Below, piece after piece: positions 55,670-64,000 of a stretch of 64,000 nucleotides of DNA. How positions within the stretch are numbered: the stretch's first letter is position 1; each line of letters opens with the position of its first letter. Location: the NCBI GenBank assembly GCA_015680685.1, contig MNCI01006688.1:67684-131683 (forward strand), in the 5' to 3' direction. Below the pieces are notes generated by a model. It was given only the letters and a program-made list of their open reading frames with translations. It was not told where the DNA came from and made no database searches. The DNA comes from Gnetum montanum. Its lineage: Eukaryota > Streptophyta > Gnetopsida > Gnetales > Gnetaceae. The position numbers and the translations under genes are program-made.

Positions 55670-56460
55670 TTTTTCATTTAAGAATAGTTCTAGGAATATT
55701 CAAGATATCCTATATAATTTTGTTTCTTGTAGTTGGTATGCCCCTTTGAAAGAATGTAATGGAAATACCTATTTGGTGATTATCTATATATTTAAGTAAA
55801 AAGATCCTACAATCATCCAAGTTGATTTGATGGGACAAGTCATTCATAAAGTTTTGGATCCATACATCCTTTACAAATAAGTCAAGAAATTTCTTCATTA
55901 CATAATTTTTAGTAATTTGAAATTTGTCTCTATATGACTAAATTAAATTTCCTACCTTCTTAAGGAATCATAATAGCATAATTCTTCGTTTAGTATCTAT
56001 TATTACTAGCATCCAATGATAACAATCATTCCATAATGATATATTACATGGAAAGCCTGTACTTATATTGTCTAGGATCATTTTGCTTTTTTGAGAGAAA
56101 TAAGATATGTAGTCATCAAATAAAGCCTTTCTATTCATTTATGATCTTTTGGTTTTGTAGAAACAAAAGCATTTATGGATTAAATAGATAATATGATCCA
56201 TGTATCTTATCTTTAATTTGAAGAGGCATGAATAATAGAAGAAAATATTATCTTTGATCCGATTCTTTAGTAGTATAATTGCTAAGCTGTTTACTTTAAT
56301 CATCTCATTAGTTACATATCGTAGATCTATTTTTAAGGATTTATTCAATAGTGCTTTCTCAGCTGATTTTCTTTTAGATTCACCAAATACATGACATTTT
56401 TCATCCATCATTTCTAGCAATGTAGGATTTAAATTCTTCTTCTACAAAAATCCAATTATG
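55670..56460 (-). pseudogene. Ulp1/SENP-type SUMO protease domain (C48), degenerate
   Basis: The minus translation, in pieces, follows the Ulp1 catalytic domain. 56420-56139 has an N-terminal helix region and FFYYSCLFKLKIR. About 55980-56030 has CYHWMLVIIDTKRR, containing the catalytic His in the HW motif and VID. The frame 55898-55710 has WIQNFMNDLSHQINLDDC, RIFLLKYIDNHQIGI and FFQRGIPTTRNKI, which parallels the PQQxNGxDCGxFxLKYxxxxxxG...MPxxR of ESD4-like enzymes. The catalytic Cys of DCG is kept but Gly is Arg, and the DSL motif after VID is lost to MLL then a stop. These enzymes process or remove SUMO. Plant Ulp1 domains occur both in host genes and as cargo in Mutator-like elements; no terminal inverted repeats were found here. 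Confidence 0.6.
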
Positions 56461-56810
56461 GCACTTTTACCTACAATAAGTTATAGAGAATGTCACTCAA
56501 TTTAGATGAAATCCATAGTACCTAAAAACATTAAGATATTACTTTTCCCAACTTAAATTCTATGATAGTTTCACTTTATATTTCTTGTATGTTTACTAGT
56601 TTTTTTAAAGTTACACAATGACATTAAATATGATTTAATTATATTTTTGTATTATTTAAAATTTTATATACCAACTTTGGGAATTATTGGCATTCATATC
56701 ACATATGCTTAAAGAGATTTACTGTACTACTATAAATTAAATAATACAAAGTTGTAGTGTATACCTACCAATCTTTAATGTAAATTCCATGTATGATTTA
56801 TCATAATGCA
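56461..56810. other. AT-rich spacer
   Basis: No coding or repeat signature. Its last bases hold the left target duplication of the next element. Confidence 0.4.
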
Positions 56811-56815
56811 ATTGA

Positions 56816-57782
56816 TGGTGTAGAGATATGTCTTTTGATCTCCTTGTTCTCTTCTCTATGTGTGTGTTTTCATAGATTTTTGGCTTTGTGGAGACATCTT
56901 GGAGGCCATGGAGTGATGTTGCCTGAGATATGTGCTATTAGGAGAGATGTCTTAGAAGATAAGAGACATCTAGGCTAAGTGGAGATCTTGTAGGATATGT
57001 CCTAGAGTTAAGGGAGATGTCTTGGTATAGTGCAAATGAAGTCTTAGATGAGATGTCTCGGAAGTGGTTGAGACATCTCACCTGACTAAGATATCTTAGT
57101 AATTTTGGAGAGATCTCTAGCCAAGATGAGACATCTCCACCTAGGATGAGATATCTTCCTTGCATCTCTAGTTTAATAGTAAGATGTTTTGGATAGGTTT
57201 AGATGACTTAAATAAGAAGGAAAACATCCAAAATTACCATTTCAAGTTTGGAAACAACTAAAACATGGGAGAAAAAAAGATGAAAATTGTGAATGATCTT
57301 TAACTTTAAGGTTGAGGAAGGTTTCCTAGGATTTTTGTCCTACTTGGTTAATAAATATGTATTGTGTTTCATTCTTGAACCATGGAAAGATATGAGTAAG
57401 ATGTCATGAGATGTCAAGAGGGTACATGTGAAGAGTGCATGAGTGTATTGTAGCTCTTAGTTAATTGATTGAGCATTGGCCTAGTATCTCTTGTAATCTT
57501 ATAAGTTGAGATCTTAGTCTCAAGTTATGAGAGAGATTCTTTGGGTTGTGTCTTGCATTAAAAATATCTATTATGTGTTTGTAGAGCCTCCTACTTTGCA
57601 ACATCATTTAAGTATAAGAGAGGTTGTTTTTGGGTGTTTTGTGGATAGTTGATTTTGGTTGTAATATTCTAATAATAATTAACGATAGTTAGTTTTCTTG
57701 TTTTCTATGAAATTAACTATATTTTCATAATATTTGGATTTAGTATTGGAAGATGATTTCATGTTGGAGTAAACATGCTTCA
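56816..57782 (+). mobile_element. 5' LTR of the second chromodomain element
   Basis: It starts TGGTGTAGAGATATG and ends ACATGCTTCA. The first 360 bases (56825-57190) hold about 14 near-copies of GAGATGTCT or its complement. The 3' LTR shows the same array (62445-62790). The exact first base is uncertain by two or three positions because the 3' copy differs there (CGATATAGGG). Confidence 0.82.
56825..57190. repeat. Array of GAGATGTCT/AGACATCTC palindrome-like motifs in U3
   Basis: Examples are GAGATATGTC, GAGACATCTT, GAGATGTCTT, GAGACATCTA, GAGATCTTG, GAGATGTCTC, GAGACATCTC, AAGATATCTT, GAGATCTCTA and GAGACATCTCC, in both orientations. The motif AGA(T/C)(G/A)TCT is itself close to a palindrome. 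The positions just inside the LTR start suggest an enhancer array in U3; no binding protein can be assigned. Confidence 0.6.
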
Positions 57783-57852
57783 ACTATTTATTGGCATTAA
57801 TGATTGTTGTTGATTGTTGCTTGCTCTTGTTTATAGATCTTGTTATGTTTAG

Positions 57853-58920
57853 ATGACACCTAAAAAGAAACATATTCAAGTCTTGAATAGAGACATCGAT
57901 AGCATGAAGTCTTCCTTCTAATTGATGGTTGCTTAGTTGGATGAAATTAGTGTAAAGGTAGATAGGAATGTTGGTGGTAGTCATATTCAAACACATAGGT
58001 AATGAGCATTCATGTTTAGATGAAGAAGTTTTATAGCTTGGTGGAGACAAGGCAAATGATGATGAAGAACAATCTAGCTATGGGAGTGTAGGAATCCATC
58101 AACTAAGGATTCCAATGGAATGGAATTATTTTTATTAGATGAGAATTATGAGGATTCCAACAATGATAACCACTTCTTCTCTTGGCAAGCTAGACAAAGA
58201 AGATGAGACAAGACTTGCTAGAGCATTTAGAAATGTTACAAGACTTTTGTACATTAGGTTGAAAGCTTTTAATGGTGTAGATGGTACCAATTCCTTTTTA
58301 AGTTGTCTAAAGTTACTTGATAAGTACTTTGGATTGTAAGAGGTACCAAATCACTTGAGGATACCTATTGCTAAATCCATATTAGAAGATATGCCTTCTA
58401 CTTGGTGGGAAAAGAAGTCCTAAGGTTATGAAAGATAGAATGGTTAATCCATGAGAGATTGAAATATGATGACATATAGGTTTATAAGAAAATTTAAATA
58501 GCCTCATCAGAGGAAAAAGAACATTATGAAGTTGAAATTCCTAAGGCAAGGTAACAAAGAAGTCAAAGAATTCTTGCACTAAAGGTAGAAAAAAAAAAAC
58601 TAAGTGGATCCAGAAACATGGGAAAATAAAATTTCAAGAAGAAGTATAAGTGGTCAAAATCTAAGAAGGAATCTAAGATTAAATCTAAAAAAAATTATGA
58701 CTACCATGATAAGAAGATAGAGAAAGGTGATGAAAAGAGCAAAGCCAAGAAGAACCAAGGAAAAGGAGTAAGGATCAAGAGAGTAGCTCATCCAAACTTC
58801 AATGCTTTAAGTATGAAGAATAGGAACACAAATAATGGGAATGTCCACTTCACAAGGCTACCAAGGGTAAAAATGTGCAAACCATGAAGGTGGAGGAGCT
58901 ATCAAGCCAAGAGTTTTAGA
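57853..58920 (+). pseudogene. Gag of the second chromodomain element
   Basis: ATG at 57853 (MTPKKKHIQVLNRDI) opens the frame. The capsid-like part includes RLARAFRNVTRLLYIRLKAFNG, LKLLDKYFGL, PIAKSILEDMPSTWWE and a KFLRQGNKEVKEF-like segment. A lysine-rich stretch near 58600-58760 leads to the zinc knuckle at 58795-58860: QCFKYEE, stop, EHK, stop, WECPLHK, where the second Cys is Tyr. Stops throughout. Confidence 0.7.
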
Positions 58921-59059
58921 AAGTTAATCCTAATGCTTCCAATATTGAGGAAGTTTCTGAATTAAATTCTTGTGCATTCATGAGGAATGTAAATAGAAGA
59001 GATCATCTTGATAGAAAAATACTATTTTGGATTGGGGCTAGATGTTTGCTTAGTGGAAA

Positions 59060-59350
59060 ATGAATTCATGTTTTAATTGATGAGGAAACCCAAGATAATG
59101 TTATTTCTCCTAAGGAAGTTTCTAGATTAGGTTTAATAACTAATAATCATCCTACATCCTATAATATGTATTAGTTTAGAGATTTCTCTCAAGAGGTGAG
59201 GGAACAATGTATCTTGAAATTTGACAGTGAGGATTTTCATGATGTTATGAAGTATGATGTGGTTTCAATAGATTATGTTGATGTGATTCTTGGTAGACCT
59301 CAAAATTTTGATGATGGTGCTCAATTTGATAAAGTAAAAAATGTATGAAG
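59060..59350 (+). pseudogene. Protease of the second chromodomain element
   Basis: HVLIDEETQDNVISPKEVSR corresponds to VLIDSGSTHNFIS: the Asp is kept but the following SG is EE. The C-terminal half, DVVSIDYVDVILGRPQNF, parallels the MDVCDVLLGRPW segment. The DSG-to-DEE change should abolish activity. Confidence 0.7.
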
Positions 59351-59559
59351 TATAGCTAAATTTGATGGAATCCATGAGTTGATTTCCATGATAGCTAAAC
59401 AAGTGAGGTAGAAAGGCTCACTTAATGCTTTGTTAATCCTTCTAGGAGAAAATATACTAAGGAACATGATGAAACAGGTTTTGGATTTTTTATTATATTA
59501 ATATTTGCTTCTAAGCATGATGAGGTGTAGGTTTAACTTTCAACACATATGCTAGGCTT

Positions 59560-60920
59560 GAAGGAGAAATTTTCTAAGGTGTTCATGGGGGAATTGGATG
59601 GATTACCACTAATGAGGAATGTACAACACCAAATTGTTTTCATTCTCAGTGCTACCATTCCAAGTGAGAGAGCTTACTAGATGACACTGAATCAGTGGGC
59701 TAAATTACAAAGGCAAGTAGAGAAGTTACTTGCATACGACGTCATGAGAGAATTCATTTCACTTTGTTTAGTTTGAGCGGTGATAATGCTAAAGAAGGAT
59801 AGAGATGAATGGATAATATGAATTAAATTCTAGGGAAATAAATGGAATAATAGTGAGGTATAGGTTTTCTATTCCAAGGATGAATGATATCCTTGGTACC
59901 CTTACTAATGTAGAGATTTTTAGAAAAATTGTTTTGAAGAGTGGTTACCATCAAAGATGAATCATGCATGGTGATGAATGAAGGAAAACTTTCAAAACAT
60001 TGGATGGATTATTTGAGTGACTGGTGATGTCATTTAGGCTCATGAATGCACTGGCTACATTCATGAGGTTGATGCATGATGTATTGAAGGAATTTATTGG
60101 TGTGTGTTATACTATCTTTTTTGACAATATTTTGGTATATAGCTCTAATGAGCAAGAGCAATTTAATAACTTGTGGATGAAGTAAATTAAATTAGAAGAG
60201 GCATAGTTAGTAATCAATGAGAAATATGACATTTCTTCACAAGGAAGTTTAGATATTTGGGGCATGTGATTTCTAAAAATCAAATTTGGATGGAAGCTAC
60301 CAAGGTGAAGGCTATTATGAATTAGCCAACTCATAAGAATGTTAGGGATGTAATATTATTTGTTTATTTAGTAGGTTTTTATAGATAATTTATTAAAATT
60401 TATAGTAATATTTCTCATCCTATGTTTGTTTTGTTCAACAAAAATTAATATTTTAGGTGGAATAATGAAACCATAGAAAGATTTAACTTGTTGAAAGAAA
60501 AAATTACTAGTGAACTGGTATTTACAATTCAGATTTTTAGAAGCTTTTTCATGTGGAGATGGATGCAAGTGAACTTTCCATTAGTGGGATACTTTCACAT
60601 GAAGGTAGGCTTGTTGCTTTTTTTTTTTTTGAGAAGTTGAATGAGTCAAAGTAAGAATATAGTATATATAAGGAGTTGTACATTATTCTTTAAGAAATTA
60701 ACTATCAGGGACATTACTTGTTGTTAAAGAAGTTCACCTTGATGACAGACCACAAAGCACTACAGTTTTCTAAAGTGTTAAAAGAATTTGAGTGCAAATC
60801 ACATGAGGTGGATTGAATAGTTATTGGAGTTTAATTTTGTGTTGAAACATAAAACTAAAAAAGCCAATGTGTTGTCTAATGCATTATCCATGGTGCATGT
60901 GGTGAATTTTAGCATACCTC
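59560..60920 (+). pseudogene. Reverse transcriptase and RNase H of the second chromodomain element
   Basis: The pieces, in several frames, are KEKFSKVFMGELDGLP and IPSERAY (entry), AKLQRQVEKLLAYDVMREF (fingers), LMNALATFMRLMHDVL, the active-site box at 60113-60140 as IFFDNILVYSSNEQEQF (DD replaced by DN), KFRYLGHVIS, GFYR-FIKIYSNISHPM (thumb), and RNase H at 60690-60870 with GHYLLLKKFTLMTDHKALQF. The final VLSNALS near 60870 marks the end of RNase H. No long open frame remains. Confidence 0.78.
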
Positions 60921-61019
60921 ATGTAAAAGGTATGGGTTATTTTGTTGATTTATATGAGCATGATGTTAATTTTGGATAGGTTTAGATGAGCCTCAAAGAG
61001 CCATTATAGTGTAGGATAG

Positions 61020-61960
61020 AAGAGTGGAGGAACTATCATATTCAAGATGAACTATTATTTAAGAATGGAAAGGTTAGTATTCCTAATTGTCATTTTAGGA
61101 AAAAGATTTTATTTGAAAAGCATTATAGTGGCATGGTAGATCACATGGATATGGATAAAACATTAGAACTTATGGGTAGACACTATTTTTGGCTTGGTAT
61201 GGAATCTAAAGTTTTGAAATTTATAAAGGAGTGTTTAATTTGTTAGAAATTCAAAGGAGATAAATGAGTGGATGAATATTATATTCCTTTGCTAATTCCC
61301 AAGGATCCATGGGAAAGTATGTTTATGAAACCTATGAGTGGTATTCTAAAAAAAAAAGTGAGAACAATGGAATTTTTGTTGTTATGAATAGGTTCTCCAA
61401 GATGGCACATTTCATTCCATGCAAAAGATAAGTGATGCTTCACATGTGGAAAATTTATTTTTCTAGAACATTATTAAGTTGCATGGAATTCCTTTGAATA
61501 TTATTAGTCATAGAGACTCCAAGTTTACAAGTCATTTTAAAGGTTTCTTTTGAGAATTTTTAGGGATAAAACTGAATTTTTCTAGAGAATATCAAACATA
61601 ATTTGATGGCTAAATGGAGGTTATGAATAAAGCCTTACTAAACATATTAAGATATTTGTGTGATGGACAAACTAATAGGTGGGAAAATTTGTTGTAACAT
61701 GCTAAGTTTTCATATAATAATGCCTTTCATGTTAATATTAGTAAAAGACCATTTGAGGTGAACTATGGTTTTTGCTCAAAGATGGTGATTACTTTGAAGA
61801 GCTTTAATGGTGAAGCTCAACTTAGTGCTAATTTTAGGCAAGAGATGAGGGCTTTCCATGTATGAGTAAAATGAAATCTTGAGAAGAAGGTTGAAGAGAG
61901 AGTTCTCAAGAGGAATTAAGAAAAATGGAAGTGAAATTTTGTTGTTGGTAACTCGTTTTG
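61020..61960 (+). pseudogene. Integrase of the second chromodomain element
   Basis: HYSGMVDHMDMDKTLELMG-like and CLIC-type zinc-binding region near 61120-61250, then FVVMNRFSKMAHFIPC, LHGIPLNIISHRDSKF, FDG, stop, MEVMNKALLNILRYL, and HAKFSYNNAFHVNISKRPFEVNYGF. Of the catalytic acids the first (canonical MDF) is in FMKP and the second (SDRD) is SHRD; only the Glu remains. The enzyme is therefore dead. Confidence 0.78.
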
Positions 61961-62199
61961 GATGTGCTTGAAGAAGAAGCAGTTGAGAGGTGTTAACTTC
62001 TTTAAGTTGAAAGCTAAGGTAGATGGGGCCTCTTAGAATTAAGATCAAGATTAAGGATAATGCTTTTATAATTTATCTACCAAATGATGTTGGTGTGTAT
62101 TTTGTGTTTAATATTTTAGATCTTATTCACTATCATGGATGATTTGAGGAGGAGACCATATAGGGTAGCATTGATGAGTTCAAAGAGACTACTGAGTAA

Positions 62200-62345
62200 T
62201 CCAAGAATTCAATGGAGAGGAAGGTAATTCTACTTAAGTGAAGAGAAGATTCTAGTACTTGGGAAATGAAGAGGCATGAGTACTTGATACATTGGAAGGA
62301 TTAGTTCATTGATGATGCTATATGGGTTCATGAGACCAAACTTCA
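62200..62345 (+). pseudogene. Chromodomain-like end of the second element
   Basis: STWEMKRHEYLIHWKD, stop, FIDDAIWVHETKLHE at about 62260-62345 parallels EYLVKWKDLPxEDATWE of chromodomains. Trp in HWKD and the acidic DDA(I/T)W are kept. It sits directly upstream of the polypurine-rich CTGAAGGGTGGAAGAG at 62398-62413 that precedes the 3' LTR. Confidence 0.65.
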
Positions 62346-62414
62346 TGAGTGAGGTATCACTTCAATTCCTACTTCCTTGTTCACATGGGTTTACTTTCTG
62401 AAGGGTGGAAGAGT

Positions 62415-63374
62415 CGATATAGGGACACCTCTTGTGATCCTATTTTCTTTTCCCTACATATGTGTTTTTATATATTTTTGTCTTCATGGATGTATATTGG
62501 AGGCCATGGAGTCATCTTGCCTAAGATCTAGGCTCTCAAGAGAGATGTCTTAGAAGATAGAAGATGTCTATGTTGAGTGGAGATCTTGAAGGAGATGTTC
62601 TAGATTTAAGAAAGAGATCTTGGTAAAGTGTAGAAGAAGTCTTAGATGATATGTCTTGGAAGTGGCTAAGATTTCCTAGAAAAAGATGAGATGTCTCTAG
62701 TATGACTGAGACATCTTAGAAATTTTAGAGATGTTTCTATCTAGGATGAGATGTCTTCCTTGAATTTCTAGTTTGATAGTAAGACATATTGGAGAATTTT
62801 GAGAAGACTCAAATGGGCAATAAAACTTCCAAAATTATGGTTTCAAGTTTGGAAATAGATAAAACATGGGAGAAAAATCATGAAAATAGTGGAGGATCTT
62901 CAAGCTAAGGTTGAGGAAGGTTTCATAGGTTTTTTTTTGTCTTACTTAGTTAATAATAAATATGGATTGTGTTTCATGCTTGTATATGGAAAGATGTGAG
63001 TGAGATGTCATGAGATATCAAGAGAGTACATGTAAAGAGTACACAAGTGTGTTGTAGGTCTTAGTCAAATGATTGAGTATTAGCTTAGGATCTCTTATAA
63101 TCTTGTGAGTTGAGATATTAGTTCTAGGTTATGGAAGAGATTCTCTTGGGGTTGTGTTTTGCATTGATATGGTTGTATAGCCTCCTACTTTGTAGAATCA
63201 TTTTAATGTAATAAAGATTGTGTTTGGATGTTTTATGGGTTGTTGAACCTAGATGTAATCTTCTTGTAATAATTAAATATAATTTTTTTTTGTTTTTTAG
63301 TAAATTAATTATTTTTTCTTAATATTTGAATTTATTATTGAAAAGTTATTTCAAATTAGAGTAAACCTGCTCGA
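62415..63374 (+). mobile_element. 3' LTR of the second chromodomain element
   Basis: It starts CGATATAGGGACACC (decayed) and ends CCTGCTCGA, where the 5' copy reads ATGCTTCA. It matches the 5' LTR along its length (GGAGGCCATGGAGT, GAGAGATGTCTTAGAAGATA, AAACATGGGAGAAAAA, GTAGGTCTTAGTC-like) with many substitutions, so the insertion is old. Confidence 0.82.
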
Positions 63375-64000
63375 ATTGTTTAATGATCACTTTTTAAATT
63401 ATAACAAAAAATGGTTATTATAGCAGCTCTATGTAATGAGTCAAATCTCCACATAACAAAGTTCTCCTTATGAGTATTATTTTTGTAATATGATCATTAG
63501 ACCATAGTCACTATATGAAATGAGTGTATGATAGTGTGTCATAAAATATTCTATTTACAAATATTACTCAATGTAATAATGTTATGTAAATATCTTTTTA
63601 GAATTAATAGCCATATGAAATAAGCAGTGAATTATAAGCTCAGCTTCATACCTTTAATAGTTTATAAGAGGTAACTCCTATGTTATGTGAAATCATATGT
63701 CTCATAAAATTCTGTTCTTAAAACATGGATGTTGAATTATTTAAATATAACTATGATAAGCTTCTTTCATGATTGTCATAACTTGGGTAGGTTCCATAAT
63801 AAATGTTTTATGAAGGTCAATTTCTTATCATAGCATGGTCATGATATGTAATCTAAATTAAAATATTATAGCCAATGATTATTTTCTAAATCTCTATCAA
63901 AATCCCAAGGTAGAGTGGATTACCTAGTCCATTGATGACACAATAACATATAATGAAGTTACACACTTGATGACTATCATAAAAAAATAAAAAAATTAAC
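63375..64000. other. AT-rich sequence, nothing recognised
   Basis: No ORF of note and no recognised repeat. The first five bases are the right target duplication (ATTGT). Confidence 0.45.

Larger units (their letters stand above)
56816..63374 (+). mobile_element. Second chromodomain Ty3/gypsy element (6.6 kb), + strand
   Basis: LTRs are 56816-57782 (967 bp) and 62415-63374 (960 bp). Internal order is gag with zinc knuckle, protease, RT, RNase H, integrase, chromodomain-like end, polypurine tract. Flanking 5-mers are ATTGA (56811-56815) and ATTGT (63375-63379), four of five matching. It is more decayed than the element at 8485: RT and integrase active sites are mutated. Confidence 0.85.

Noticed and set aside
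1-64000. CRISPR arrays, bacterial operons, rRNA genes
   Set aside because: The composition and all identified genes are those of plant nuclear retroelements; no regularly spaced repeats, Shine-Dalgarno-led genes or rRNA sequence were seen.

Overview
The window is nuclear DNA from a plant, most likely a seed plant with a large, repeat-rich, AT-rich genome. The evidence is the retroelement families: Athila-like Ty3/gypsy elements, chromodomain Ty3/gypsy elements, a plant-type RTE-like LINE, Ty1/copia RNase H, and a domain resembling the 'putative plant transposon protein' family. I see no intact single-copy host gene. Essentially all coding sequence is broken by stops and frameshifts. The species cannot be named from the sequence.

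Layout. 1-5378: remains, on the + strand, of the 3' part of an Athila-like element; then a short LTR-type promoter (1081-1170); then a decayed 2.8-kb gene (1642-4412) for a non-pol protein with a plant-transposon-like N-terminal part and a long coiled coil; then a polypurine tract and an LTR (4584-5378). 5613-6478: a solo LTR of the same family, minus strand, with a perfect 5-bp target duplication. 6484-8484: non-repetitive-looking sequence with two small imperfect tandem repeats. 8485-13990: a full-length chromodomain Ty3/gypsy element (minus strand) with two ~520-bp LTRs and an initiator-Met tRNA primer site. 13991-21394: AT-rich sequence with a LINE scrap and two LTR-like promoter regions.

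21395-47540 is a three-deep nest. A short tRNA-derived SINE-like repeat was hit by element A (21520-47420, minus). A's gag was hit by element B (25235-35277, minus), and A's 5' LTR was hit by element C (37136-46803, minus). The broken sequences rejoin at each junction and 5-bp duplications flank every insertion. A, B and C are one Athila-like family with tRNA-Asp-type primer sites. B and C carry gag-protease-RT-RNase H-integrase. A keeps gag but has lost pol, so it is a ~6.2-kb non-autonomous relative.

47541-56810: SINE-like copies, a minus-strand LINE reverse transcriptase (50688-51880), a Ty1/copia RNase H fragment (53480-54115) and a degenerate Ulp1/SENP-type SUMO protease domain (55670-56460). 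56816-63374: a second chromodomain Ty3/gypsy element (+ strand) with ~960-bp LTRs. 63375-64000: nothing recognised.

How the parts relate. The coiled-coil element at 1642-5378, the solo LTR and elements A, B and C share LTR ends (TGATGA...TCATCA), the same polypurine tract context and a U3 promoter built from GATATC palindromes just upstream of TATAAATA. This looks like one family of autonomous elements with two kinds of non-autonomous partner: a pol-less deletion derivative, and an element carrying an unrelated coiled-coil gene. Two single-N positions (77 and 33651) are flanked by repeated sequence and are probably assembly joins.
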